A DNA stretch of 64,000 nt from an uncultured Clostridia bacterium (GCA_947510165.1 CANNSB010000001.1:62001-126000), one strand, 5' to 3'. Counted from the first letter of the stretch, positions 29,672-38,021 are shown. The notes: generated from the sequence alone by a model not told the origin. A program made the numbers and translations.

Positions 29672-29830
29672 CTATTTTTTATTATTAAGAAGTCTGTCTA
29701 ATTTTTCTTCTATTCTACGTATAGTTGAAAAATATTTTATAGATTTAGATATATAAAATATAATTAATATAATAAGAGAAATATTGATTATATTTGAAAA
29801 AATAGTTGCGAATCCCATATAGTCCATCAT
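29672..29830 (-). CDS. 52-residue membrane mini-protein, coupled to upstream gene
   Basis: Not recognised. It starts MMDYMGFATIFSN, has one TM helix (about residues 8-30, rich in Ile/Leu) and a basic-acidic amphipathic tail RRIEEKLDRLLNNKK. The ATG at 29830 overlaps the TGA of the upstream minus-strand gene in an ATGA arrangement, which indicates translational coupling. The frame is clean and ends at TAG 29672-29674. The layout recalls small holin- or stalk-like membrane proteins, but no function can be assigned. Confidence 0.6.
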   Translation of the reverse strand: MMDYMGFATIFSNIINISLIILIIFYISKSIKYFSTIRRIEEKLDRLLNNKK

Positions 29831-30456
29831 TTGTTAAAAGTATGAGAAATGTTATAAGGTAGTTCCATATATTTCCCTATTCCTTGTATTATTATATAGT
29901 ATTCTAAAACACCACTTGATACAGTATATATGCTTCTCTTATTATTAGATATATTACTATATGTACTATGATTACCTATATTAACACCCAAAGTTATCCC
30001 AGATAGATAAATAGAAGGATTCGCAGATGTAAATTGGTCATCTTTTGGATGTGTTGGTCCTATTCCAGAAAATTTATTTTCATAAGTATAATTTGTTTTT
30101 AAGTTTAATCTTGCTACAGATAGTTCTTTGTATGTTGTATAAGATCCATATTTTTGGGATCTATCTTCTATTATTGTATGGTTATAATCAGTAGTTTGAC
30201 CGTTTGTTCTATCTGTTATAGAAACTTCTCCAGTTGTTATATTAGTTGAAAAGTGTATATCTATTATATTTATATCATTTATGAATAAATCAAATTCCTC
30301 TTGAGAATTAAATACAATAGGGATTATATTACTTGGCATATCTGATATGGAACTATCATAATATTTTATATCATTTGATTCTAAAGATTTTGCATGCATA
30401 GTTGTGTGTAAAGCTACAATTAGTGCTAGAGAGATAAACAAAATTTTATTTTTCAT
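29827..30456 (-). CDS. Secreted hypothetical protein
   Basis: About 209 residues, family not recognised. A clear signal peptide (MKNKILFISLALIVALHTTMHA), then a soluble Ser/Asn-rich domain with no known motif. ATG 30456 is 8 bases after AAGGAG. A coupled membrane mini-protein follows. In size and general composition it resembles the secreted protein at 28825-29586 on the other strand, but no convincing sequence similarity is visible. Confidence 0.75.
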   Translation of the reverse strand: MKNKILFISLALIVALHTTMHAKSLESNDIKYYDSSISDMPSNIIPIVFNSQEEFDLFINDINIIDIHFSTNITTGEVSITDRTNGQTTDYNHTIIEDRSQKYGSYTTYKELSVARLNLKTNYTYENKFSGIGPTHPKDDQFTSANPSIYLSGITLGVNIGNHSTYSNISNNKRSIYTVSSGVLEYYIIIQGIGKYMELPYNISHTFNK

Positions 30457-30558
30457 AAAATACACTCCTTATTAATAAATATAACATATTATACTATTTC
30501 TTTCTAGTATAAATTGTCTAAATATGTATAATTTTCAGTTTATTTTATAAAATTTATA

Positions 30559-30587
30559 TTGACAAATAATATTCGAATGATTATACT
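30559..30587 (+). promoter_or_regulatory. Possible distal promoter upstream of coiled-coil genes
   Basis: TTGACA (30559-30564), 17-base spacer, TATACT (30582-30587). It lies about 235 bases before the next start. The remaining gap between 30457 and 30821 is AT-rich with no gene seen. Confidence 0.5.
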
Positions 30588-30706
30588 ACTTATTACATGA
30601 AAATAAACATTTAATTATTAATTTTTAAAGTGTTAAATATTAATTTTATTATTTATTAATTAAATTTTATTTTTCATAATTCAGTTACTTTTATATGAAT
30701 TAATAG

Positions 30707-30735
30707 TTGTAAATTATTATTTTACATTGTATAAT
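30707..30735 (+). promoter_or_regulatory. Proximal promoter of coiled-coil paralogue 1
   Basis: TTGTAA (30707-30712), 17-base spacer, TATAAT (30730-30735). The expected start, near 30742, would place a 19-bp hairpin at the 5' end of the mRNA. Confidence 0.6.
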
Positions 30736-30744
30736 AGTAACATA

Positions 30745-30794
30745 TTTATTACATATATTACAACTTCCGTATATTTTGTAATATATGTAATAAA
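30745..30794 (+). promoter_or_regulatory. 5'-UTR hairpin, 19-bp perfect stem
   Basis: 30745-30763 and 30776-30794 are exact reverse complements with a 12-base loop. It ends 28 bases before the start codon. It may protect the mRNA 5' end or be an operator in DNA form. Confidence 0.7.
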
Positions 30795-30821
30795 ATAAAA
30801 TATAAAAGGTAGGTAATACAT

Positions 30822-31325
30822 ATGTTTTTAAGAAAAATTATTCTTCCAGTAGTAGTAAGTGCTGCAGTTGCTTTCACAGGCGGAGTTATCATTGCAGGAA
30901 CTTTTGACGGAACTGATTCATTAACAGAAATTCAAACTTTAACTGATCAATTTAATCTAAAAGCTGATTCATTTATTGGACAAGTTGCAGAATTAAAAGC
31001 TCTTTCTGATGGAAGAGGAGAAGATGTTACAAATCTTGTTGTTAAAGTAGAAGAACTACAAATACTTAAACAAAAATTATTAGATAAAATTGCAGATTTA
31101 GAATCTGGTGATGATAAAGGAGAACTAGATAGACTTAAATTAGAACTAGAAAAAGCTAACATGGAAATTGAAAAAGCTAATATGCAAGTTGGTACTCATC
31201 TAGTATTTATGAAAGATAAATTAGATGCTGCTAAATTTGTGGAATTAACTATTGATGAGAGAGTAGACGTTTCAGAAATAATTAAACCAGAACCAATTGA
31301 TCCACCAGTAGTGCCAGAAGCATAG
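30822..31325 (+). CDS. Secreted coiled-coil protein, paralogue 1
   Basis: 167 residues, family not recognised. A signal-peptide-like N-terminus (FLRKIILPVVVSAAVAFTGG), then long amphipathic helices (about 35-125) of coiled-coil character with Leu/Ile heptads and Glu/Lys pairs (ELDRLKLELEKANMEIEKAN), and a Pro-rich end (KPEPIDPPVVPEA). Two paralogues follow. The shared core is D-x-x-x-LI/VxK-ΙxEL-K then a second helix ending near the Pro tail. AAGGTAGG precedes the ATG. Confidence 0.8.
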   Translation: MFLRKIILPVVVSAAVAFTGGVIIAGTFDGTDSLTEIQTLTDQFNLKADSFIGQVAELKALSDGRGEDVTNLVVKVEELQILKQKLLDKIADLESGDDKGELDRLKLELEKANMEIEKANMQVGTHLVFMKDKLDAAKFVELTIDERVDVSEIIKPEPIDPPVVPEA

Positions 31326-31342
31326 AAGTTTTTTGTACTCTT

Positions 31343-31385
31343 ATAATAATAAAAGACAACAAAAATTGTTGTCTTTTATTATTAT
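31343..31385 (+). terminator. Terminator after paralogue 1
   Basis: Arms 31343-31360 and 31368-31385 pair perfectly over 18 bp with core AAAAGACAAC/GTTGTCTTTT. The same core recurs after paralogue 3. Confidence 0.85.
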
Positions 31386-31446
31386 GTGATTAAAAAACAT
31401 AATAATTATTAACAAATTTTATATTTAAAAGGTAAGGGGAATATAT

Positions 31447-31944
31447 ATGTTGAAAAAAATAGTATTAGGACTTTTATTAGGTGGTGTATTGTCTATCACA
31501 GCTTCAGGGTTAGTTCCAGATATATTTGATATAGGTCAAGATTTATCAAATATAGAAGAACTGACTAGTAGCCTTGAAAGTAAAACTAATGATTATATTA
31601 AACAGGCTGTAGCATTACAAGAAATGTCAGATATAAGAAGAGATGATATCACTCTTCTTATTGGAAAGATAGATGAACTAAAACATATAAAAAATATTTT
31701 AGAAGATAAAATTATAGATTTAGAAAAAGGAGATACAGAGGAAGTATCTGAATGGCGAACTCAATTAAAGAAAGCTGAAAGAGAGATTCAAATAGCAAAT
31801 AAAGCTTTTAAAGATTACCATGATAAAATGTATGTAGAAATAGACCCAGATAAATTTGAATATATAAAATTTGATGATAGAGTTTCTATAGATCATTTAC
31901 TTGTACCAGAGAGACCAAGACCAAAACCAGAATCAAAATCATAA
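31447..31944 (+). CDS. Secreted coiled-coil protein, paralogue 2
   Basis: 165 residues. A hydrophobic leader (MLKKIVLGLLLGGVLSITASG), then coiled-coil helices sharing the family block DDITLLIGKIDELKHIKN and a tail VPERPRPKPESKS rich in Pro, Lys and Glu. No known domain. Clearly paralogous to its two neighbours in layout and core sequence. AAGGTAAGGGG precedes the ATG. Confidence 0.8.
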   Translation: MLKKIVLGLLLGGVLSITASGLVPDIFDIGQDLSNIEELTSSLESKTNDYIKQAVALQEMSDIRRDDITLLIGKIDELKHIKNILEDKIIDLEKGDTEEVSEWRTQLKKAEREIQIANKAFKDYHDKMYVEIDPDKFEYIKFDDRVSIDHLLVPERPRPKPESKS

Positions 31945-31965
31945 GATAAGGTAGGAGATATATAT

Positions 31966-32478
31966 ATGTTAAAAAAAATAATATTACCAATAGTACTAGG
32001 AAGTACTATTGCTTTTACAAGTGGAATTTCCGTATCAAATAAATTTGATCAATCATCTTTATTAAATGATATACAAATGAAAGCAAGTAAACTTGCTCAA
32101 GAGTCTGATATTTATGTTTTACATAGTAATATGCTTGATAAAAATGCAGATCTTAAGGGTGAAGACATTAAAAATCTTATTGTGAAAATAAAAGAGTTAA
32201 AAGATTTTAATGGTGGTTTAAGAGATGAAATTAAAATCTTAGAAGAAGAATTAGGGACAGAATCTGAAGAAAATAAAATAGAAATAGATAGATTAAAACT
32301 AGAAATTGATAAAGCATCCTTAGAGATGAGCAAAGCAGAAGATATTGTTATTCAATATCAATCTAAAGTTCAGGATGGACTAAGCACTAATAAATATAAG
32401 TATATAGATGTTGGAACAAGGACACCTATAGAAGACATAGTTAAGCCTGAAGCAGAAGGAATTATTCCTATAAATTAG
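31966..32478 (+). CDS. Secreted coiled-coil protein, paralogue 3
   Basis: 170 residues. Leader MLKKIILPIVLGSTIAFTSG, then coiled-coil helices with the shared block GEDIKNLIVKIKELKDFN and KIEIDRLKLEIDKASLEMSKA, close to paralogue 1, and a short tail VKPEAEGIIPIN. It follows paralogue 2 after 21 bases with GGTAGGAG as ribosome binding site, so 2 and 3 form an operon. Confidence 0.8.
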   Translation: MLKKIILPIVLGSTIAFTSGISVSNKFDQSSLLNDIQMKASKLAQESDIYVLHSNMLDKNADLKGEDIKNLIVKIKELKDFNGGLRDEIKILEEELGTESEENKIEIDRLKLEIDKASLEMSKAEDIVIQYQSKVQDGLSTNKYKYIDVGTRTPIEDIVKPEAEGIIPIN

Positions 32479-32483
32479 TCTGT

Positions 32484-32535
32484 AAAAATATAATAAAAAA
32501 GACAACATAATTGTTGTCTTTTTTATTATATTTTT
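32484..32535. terminator. Bidirectional terminator between paralogue 3 and trxA
   Basis: Arms 32484-32506 and 32513-32535 are exact complements over 23 bp, loop ATAATT, with A/T tracts on both sides of the GACAAC/GTTGTC core. It sits between convergent genes. Confidence 0.9.
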
Positions 32536-32541
32536 ATCTTT

Positions 32542-32853
32542 TTACATATATTGTTCAGCAAGAGAAATAAGTTTTTCTTTAGGAGCAAATCCAACTATTC
32601 TATCAACTTCTTCTCCATCTTTAAAAAAGATAATAGTAGGAACGGTAGAAACTTTATAGATACCTGCTATATCTGCAGAATTATCAATATCTATTTTAAA
32701 AAAATTTGCTTTATTATCTATAGATAGTGCGGCATCGTCAAAAATAGGACCAAGCATTTTACAAGGACCACACCAAGTTGCAAAAAAATCCACTACAGAA
32801 ACGCCAGAAGCTATTTCAGAACTAAAATTTTTAGAGTCAACTATTTTAGCCAT
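32542..32853 (-). CDS. trxA: Thioredoxin
   Basis: 103 residues. A general protein disulfide reductase. Seen: VVDFFATWCGPCKMLGPIF with the WCGPC active site, KIDIDNSADIAGIYKVSTVPTIIFFKDG with the cis-Pro, and the C-terminal helix. GGAG precedes the ATG. It is alone on its strand here, divergent from the iron transporter. Confidence 0.96.
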   Translation of the reverse strand: MAKIVDSKNFSSEIASGVSVVDFFATWCGPCKMLGPIFDDAALSIDNKANFFKIDIDNSADIAGIYKVSTVPTIIFFKDGEEVDRIVGFAPKEKLISLAEQYM

Positions 32854-32869
32854 AAAAATTCATCTCCTT

Positions 32870-32950
32870 AATTATATTTTAAGTTGTATTAATAAGATAT
32901 TATATAATTATATTATAATATATCCTATAATACAACTTAAAAATATAATT
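32870..32950. promoter_or_regulatory. Near-perfect inverted repeat flanking the trxA promoter
   Basis: The 22 bases 32870-32891 pair with the 23 bases 32928-32950 with a single extra T/A; the central 36 bases are pure AT-type promoter sequence. On the minus strand TTGTAT (32935-32930), 17-base spacer, TATAAT (32912-32907) could drive trxA, with the -35 box in the repeat arm. The regulator is unknown. Confidence 0.6.
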
Positions 32951-32975
32951 AATCTTTAAAATAAAAACAAATAAG

Positions 32976-33006
32976 TTGACATATGCTAACATATATGTTA
33001 GCATAT
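32976..33006 (+). promoter_or_regulatory. Operator palindrome overlapping the fbpA promoter
   Basis: A -35 box TTGACA (32976-32981) runs into a 26-bp perfect palindrome (32981-33006) with half-sites GCTAACAT/ATGTTAGC. TAGCAT at 32999-33004 is 17 bases from the -35 box. GCTAAC half-sites resemble those of DtxR/IdeR-type iron regulators, which would fit iron control of the transporter; this link is inference. Confidence 0.65.
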
Positions 33007-33050
33007 ACATACTATAGTTTAAATAAATTTTATTTAAAGGAAGATTATAT

Positions 33051-34103
33051 ATGAAAAAAAATTTTTTCCTCTTTATTACAGTACTTATTATATCAAGCTT
33101 AGCTTTATCCTCTTGTGCAGGTATATCTAATTCAAATGATAATAATAATTCTGGATCAACTAAAAAAGAAGTTAATATCTATTCTGCTAGACATTATGAT
33201 GTTGATAAAGAAATATATGAAAATTTTGAAAAAGAAACAGGAATAAAAGTAAATATAATAGAAGGTAAACCAGGGGAACTACTAGAAAGGATAAAAAGAG
33301 AAGGAGAAAATACAAAAGCCGATCTTTTTATCACAGCAGATATGGCAAATTTATATCAAGGAATAGATTCAAACTTATCAGAAGGAATAGCTTCTGAATT
33401 AGTTAATAAAAATGTTCCATCAAATTTGAGAGGAGAAAATAATGAATGGGTTGCTCTAACACAGAGGGCAAGAATTATTGCTTATGATAAATCAAAAGTT
33501 TCCCCTCAAGAGCTTTCTACATATGAAGATTTGATATCGGATAAATGGAAAGATAGAATACTCGTTAGAAGTTCTGACTCTAGTTATAACCAATCATTAC
33601 TTGCTTCGTTTATAGAAGAAAAGGGATATGACTGGTCGGAGAATTGGGCTAAAGGTATAGTTTCTAATTTTGCAAGGCAACCAGAGGGAAATGATAGAGA
33701 TCAAGCAAAAGGAATTGCTTCTGGTATAGGAGATATAGCTATTCTTAACTCTTATTATCTAGGAAGAATGGCAAATTCTTCTGATAAAGAAGAGGTTAAA
33801 GTTTATGAAAAGTTAGGTGTGTTTTTTCCAGAAGATACACATGTAAATATAAGCGGTGTCTTAATGATTAAATATTCTAAAAATAAAGATAATGCAGTTA
33901 AATTAGTTGAATATTTAACATCAGAATACGCACAAAAGAAATTTACAGATGCCAACTACGAATATCCTTCCAATCCATCCGTTCCAGCAAATCCACTTTT
34001 ATTATCATGGGGAACTTTTAAACGTCAAGAAGTTAGTTTAGAAAAGGTTGGAGAATTTAATAAAAAGGCAATAGAAATATTTAATAAGGTTGGATGGAAA
34101 TAA
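33051..34103 (+). CDS. fbpA: Ferric iron ABC transporter, substrate-binding lipoprotein
   Basis: 350 residues. Lipoprotein signal with lipobox LALSSCAG (Cys at about 22), then a type 2 periplasmic-binding fold of the FbpA/FutA family: VNIYSARHYDVDKEIYENF, KADLFITADMANLY, and ILNSYYLGRM carrying the tyrosine pair typical of Fe3+ ligands. It captures ferric iron outside the membrane for the permease and ATPase encoded next. Confidence 0.93.
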   Translation: MKKNFFLFITVLIISSLALSSCAGISNSNDNNNSGSTKKEVNIYSARHYDVDKEIYENFEKETGIKVNIIEGKPGELLERIKREGENTKADLFITADMANLYQGIDSNLSEGIASELVNKNVPSNLRGENNEWVALTQRARIIAYDKSKVSPQELSTYEDLISDKWKDRILVRSSDSSYNQSLLASFIEEKGYDWSENWAKGIVSNFARQPEGNDRDQAKGIASGIGDIAILNSYYLGRMANSSDKEEVKVYEKLGVFFPEDTHVNISGVLMIKYSKNKDNAVKLVEYLTSEYAQKKFTDANYEYPSNPSVPANPLLLSWGTFKRQEVSLEKVGEFNKKAIEIFNKVGWK

Positions 34104-34146
34104 AACAATTTAAGAGCAACTTGTAAAAGTTGCTCTATATTGTTTT
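34102..34146 (+). terminator. Intercistronic hairpin between fbpA and fbpB
   Basis: AGAGCAACTT / AAGTTGCTCT with loop GTAA, extended by AAAACAAT / ATTGTTTT. It starts at the fbpA stop. It probably reduces read-through or protects the fbpA mRNA end, so that the binding protein is made in excess. Confidence 0.75.
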
Positions 34147-34158
34147 AGGGGGATTTAT

Positions 34159-35802
34159 ATGAAACAAAAAAATAATATATTTTTAATGCTGACTAGTATA
34201 ATTATAGCTATAATGTTAATACCTTTAATTGATATTATTGGCGAGTTGTTATCAAAGCCATCAGAAAATTGGGAACATATAAAAGAATATTTATTATTAG
34301 ATTATATATCTGATACTATTTTAGTAACTATTCCAAGTATGATTTTAGCGTTAATCATTGGTGTAAGCCTTGCGTGGTTTATATCTGTTTATGATTTTCC
34401 TTTTAGAAATTTATTAAAGTGGGGTCTAATACTCCCATTAGCTATCCCACCGTATATAGGTGCATATACTTATTCTGGAATAGTTTCTTATACTGGATTT
34501 ATTCAAACTTTTTTAAGAAACACTTTAAATATAGAAGCAAATCCAAAATTTTTTGATATTTTTTCAATAAATGGATCGGTTTTTATATTTACCATTTTTT
34601 TATATCCATATATATATATGATAGTTCGTTCATATATATCTAATAATTCTGCTTCTATTATAGAAAATGCAAGGCTTTTAGGAGAAAAAGGAACTGGAAT
34701 ATTTTTCAGAATATTTTTACCTATATCTAGAGGGGCAATAGTTGCTGGAACTAGCTTAGTTATGCTAGAAATTTTAAGTGATTATGGTGTTGTTTCATAT
34801 TTTGGTGTTCAAACATTTTCTTCTGCGATTTTTTCTAGTTGGTTTAATTTTTCAGATACAAATTCTGCAGTTCGTTTATCAGGTATTTTATTATTGGTTG
34901 TTTTTATTATAATTACATTTGAAAAATTATTAAGAGGAAATAAAAATTTTTCTCAAACAAATTCAAAAATCAGACAGATAAAGAGAAAACAATTAGGTAG
35001 TAAATCTTCTTTTTTTGTATATTTTTTTGGTTTAACTGTATTTTTTTTAGGATTTATTCTTCCAGTTGGACAACTTATATACTGGGCATTTTTATCATAT
35101 AAAGATGTTTTAAATATTGATTTTTTAAAGCTTATATTTAATTCTATATTTATAGCTATAGTTTCAACTATTTTTATTGTTATAGCTAGTTTAATTATTG
35201 GAAATTCTACTAGGTTATCAAAAAAAATGACATCAAAATTATATTCTAAAATAACTCTTATGGGATATTCTATACCTGGTGCTATTATTTCTATTACTGT
35301 TATTTTATTTTTTGTAGACTTAGATAATATATTAAATTTTTTTATTAAACATATTGGAATTCAAAATATAAATTTCACCTTTAGCTTGAGTATATATATG
35401 CTTATATTCGGATATTTCATACGATTTTTAGGAGTTGGCTATCAGGCTGTAGAATCTGGATATGAAAAAAATGGAAAGAAATTTTATGAAGCATCTAAAA
35501 TATTAGGAAAAAATGATGTTAAAACATTTTTTTTAATTGATATACCAATGTTAAAAAATGCAATAATTGCTAGTTTTGCTTTAGTTTTTGTAGATATAAT
35601 AAAAGAATTACCATTAGCGTTAATATTGAGACCATTTAATTTTAATACTTTATCGACAAAAGTTTTTAATTATGCTAATGATGAAATGATCATAGAAGCT
35701 TCTATACCTTCTTTATTTATAATTTTTGTAACTATTATTGTGATTATATTTTTAAATAATATGGGAAGGAAGAAGAAAAAAAATGTATATGAAAATAAAT
35801 GA
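34159..35802 (+). CDS. fbpB: Ferric iron ABC transporter, fused permease
   Basis: 547 residues with about 12 TM helices in two tandem permease domains, as in FbpB/FutB. Each has an EAA-type loop that contacts the ATPase: ENARLLGEKGTGIFFRIFLP in the first half and YEASKILGKNDVKTFFLIDIP in the second. It moves Fe3+ across the membrane. GGGGG precedes the ATG. The end overlaps the ATPase gene by 20 bases. Confidence 0.93.
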   Translation: MKQKNNIFLMLTSIIIAIMLIPLIDIIGELLSKPSENWEHIKEYLLLDYISDTILVTIPSMILALIIGVSLAWFISVYDFPFRNLLKWGLILPLAIPPYIGAYTYSGIVSYTGFIQTFLRNTLNIEANPKFFDIFSINGSVFIFTIFLYPYIYMIVRSYISNNSASIIENARLLGEKGTGIFFRIFLPISRGAIVAGTSLVMLEILSDYGVVSYFGVQTFSSAIFSSWFNFSDTNSAVRLSGILLLVVFIIITFEKLLRGNKNFSQTNSKIRQIKRKQLGSKSSFFVYFFGLTVFFLGFILPVGQLIYWAFLSYKDVLNIDFLKLIFNSIFIAIVSTIFIVIASLIIGNSTRLSKKMTSKLYSKITLMGYSIPGAIISITVILFFVDLDNILNFFIKHIGIQNINFTFSLSIYMLIFGYFIRFLGVGYQAVESGYEKNGKKFYEASKILGKNDVKTFFLIDIPMLKNAIIASFALVFVDIIKELPLALILRPFNFNTLSTKVFNYANDEMIIEASIPSLFIIFVTIIVIIFLNNMGRKKKKNVYENK

Positions 35803-36469
35803 TTTATATTTTAAATATGAAAACTCTGCTGTTGATAATTTAAAGAATATTAATATAGAGATTGACAAAGGAGAGATTATTGGTGTTTTAGGTGAAAGTG
35901 GATGTGGAAAAAGCACACTTCTTCGAATTATTGCTGGGTTAGAAATTCCATATAAAGGTAAAATTATTATTAATGATAAAATTATTTTTAATAAAAAAAT
36001 ATTTATCGAGCCAGAAAAAAGAGGAATAGGTATGGTGTTTCAAGATTATGCTTTATTTCCTCATATGAATATTGATAAAAATATAACTTTTGGACTTAAA
36101 AATTTTTCTAGAAAAGAGAAAAGAGAAATTTTAGACAATATGATAGAGTTAGTTGGATTAAAAGATCATCTAGGAAAGTATCCATATCAATTATCAGGAG
36201 GACAACAACAAAGGGTTGCAGTAGCTAGGGCTTTAGCTCCAAATCCATCAATTCTTTTATTAGATGAACCATTTAGTAATCTAGACAGCCATCTTAAAGA
36301 TCAAATAAGGATGGATATGAAAGAAATATTAAATAAATCAAAAACTACATGTATATTTGTGACACATGATAAAGAAGATGTTTTAAGTTTAAGTAGCAGA
36401 ATTATCATTATTTCAGATGGAGTTATTAAAGATGATTATTCAGTAGAAAAAATGGTAGATATTATATAA
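35783..36469 (+). CDS. fbpC: Ferric iron ABC transporter, ATP-binding protein
   Basis: 228 residues. Seen: Walker A GESGCGKST, Q-loop VFQDYALFPHM, signature LSGGQQQR, Walker B ILLLDEPFSNLD and H-loop VTHDKED. It is shorter than typical FbpC because it lacks the C-terminal regulatory OB domain. The start at 35783 (or ATG 35789) lies within the permease end. The final codons lie inside a palindromic terminator. Confidence 0.94.
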   Translation: MYMKINDLYFKYENSAVDNLKNINIEIDKGEIIGVLGESGCGKSTLLRIIAGLEIPYKGKIIINDKIIFNKKIFIEPEKRGIGMVFQDYALFPHMNIDKNITFGLKNFSRKEKREILDNMIELVGLKDHLGKYPYQLSGGQQQRVAVARALAPNPSILLLDEPFSNLDSHLKDQIRMDMKEILNKSKTTCIFVTHDKEDVLSLSSRIIIISDGVIKDDYSVEKMVDII

Positions 36470-36483
36470 TATCTACCATTTTT
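36448..36483. terminator. Bidirectional palindromic terminator (fbpC/bioY)
   Basis: A 36-bp perfect palindrome with no unpaired loop (AAAAATGGTAGATATTAT and its complement). It contains the last seven codons and the stop of fbpC and touches the bioY stop. A5/T5 tracts flank both sides. Confidence 0.88.
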
Positions 36484-37030
36484 ATATTTTAAAATTTTTA
36501 TATTTCATAGCTATATAACTACTTATAAAACAGGTGATAATATCTCCTGGTATAAAAATAATAACTCCATATAAAATCATCCAGATTATTCCTTTAGGAG
36601 AAATGAAATAAAATTTAGCTATTAAATAATAGTAGGAGAATCCTATAATATAGATTATAAAAATCTTTAATAAACTAATAATAAAATAGTTTTTAAAAGA
36701 TGACTTTAAGTTTTTGGTTATCTTTCCTATTAAAAAAGTTGCAACTAAAAATCCTATAATATATCCAAATGTTGGTTGAAAAATATATCCAATTCCACCA
36801 CCTTTAGAAAAAATAGGGAATCCAATTAAGCCTATAATGATATAAAGGAGAACTGAATAAGATCCAAAAGTATAGCCTAAAAAAATTCCTGAAAGATTTA
36901 CAAATAAAAATTGTAAAGAAAAAGGAACGTATGGTAGAGGAATTTTTATAAAAGCACCTATAGCTATCAGCATTGTAAATATGGGTGATATTATTATTTT
37001 TTTTAGATTTTTTTGTTTAATATTATTCAT
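36482..37030 (-). CDS. bioY: Biotin transporter BioY
   Basis: 182 residues, about six TM helices. The S-component that binds biotin for an ECF transporter. Seen: IGAFIKIPLPYVPFSLQ near the N-terminus, the FVNLSGIFLG helix and the GGGIGYIFQPTFGYIIGF block, all diagnostic of BioY. The energy-coupling genes are not in the window. It overlaps the birA end by 8 bases, so it is co-translated with birA. Confidence 0.94.
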   Translation of the reverse strand: MNNIKQKNLKKIIISPIFTMLIAIGAFIKIPLPYVPFSLQFLFVNLSGIFLGYTFGSYSVLLYIIIGLIGFPIFSKGGGIGYIFQPTFGYIIGFLVATFLIGKITKNLKSSFKNYFIISLLKIFIIYIIGFSYYYLIAKFYFISPKGIIWMILYGVIIFIPGDIITCFISSYIAMKYKNFKI

Positions 37031-37991
37031 AATTTTTTTTACTAATTTCTATAGAAATTTCTCCAGAGTTTAAAGTATATATATTTTTATTTTGGCTAAT
37101 TACTATAAGCTCTCCATTATCTGTAATATCTTTTGCTATTCCATATATTTTTTTATTGTTTAGTATAAAAGATATTTGTTTATCAAGTATCATAGATAAA
37201 CTACGATATTTCATAATTATATCTTTTTTATTAAAATTATCTAATATATTTAATATATTATCTATAATTTTTGCAATTAAAATATTTTTATTGATGGATA
37301 TATTTAAAGAAGTTGCAATATTTATAATATTTTGTGGAAAATATTTAGTAGAAATATTTAACCCAATACCAATAATAATTTTTTCTATTTTACCAGTTTC
37401 AAAATTTGAAAAAGCTTCTGTTAATATTCCACCAATTTTTTTTTCATCTAGAAAAATATCATTTATCCATTTTATCTTTGTATATGTGTTAGAGATTTGT
37501 TTTATTGCATCACAAACAGCTATGGCAGTTGCCATAATTATATAGGAAGAATTTTTTATATACATATTTGGGGATATTATTATGCTCATGTATATTCCTG
37601 TATTATCTGGAGAATAGAAAAATTTTCCAAATCTTCCTCTACCGTCTGTCTGTTTTTTAGCAATTATTACTGAAGGTTTTATATATTTATCAGATATATA
37701 TTCTTTTGATTTATTATTTGTTGAATCAATGGCGTCGTATATATGCATATTGATATTTTTATTATCCAAAAAATAGTTTATAGATTGTTTTGATATAGTA
37801 GTTGGAATTTGATATAATATATACCCTTTATTTGTAGAAGAAGATATATTATATCCTTTATTTTTTAAAATTTTTATATAATTAGATACAGACATCCTAG
37901 ATATTTCTAATATTTTTGATATTATTTGACCAGATATATATATATTAAAATTATCATAAAGTATATCTAATATTTTTTCTTCTATCTCCAT
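37023..37991 (-). CDS. birA: Bifunctional biotin ligase / biotin operon repressor
   Basis: About 322 residues. An N-terminal winged helix (about 1-62; ISRMSVSNYIKILKNKGYNI) followed by the biotin-protein ligase domain with the adenylate loop DGRGRFGKFFYSPDNTGIYM and KWINDIFLDEKKIGGILTE, then a C-terminal SH3-like cap. It attaches biotin to carboxylases and represses uptake genes when biotin is plentiful. ATG 37991 follows TAGGAG; an earlier in-frame start would precede that site. Autoregulation is supported by the operator upstream. Confidence 0.93.
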   Translation of the reverse strand: MEIEEKILDILYDNFNIYISGQIISKILEISRMSVSNYIKILKNKGYNISSSTNKGYILYQIPTTISKQSINYFLDNKNINMHIYDAIDSTNNKSKEYISDKYIKPSVIIAKKQTDGRGRFGKFFYSPDNTGIYMSIIISPNMYIKNSSYIIMATAIAVCDAIKQISNTYTKIKWINDIFLDEKKIGGILTEAFSNFETGKIEKIIIGIGLNISTKYFPQNIINIATSLNISINKNILIAKIIDNILNILDNFNKKDIIMKYRSLSMILDKQISFILNNKKIYGIAKDITDNGELIVISQNKNIYTLNSGEISIEISKKNYE

Positions 37992-38021
37992 AAGTATAAC
38001 TCCTATATTCAATTTTATAAA

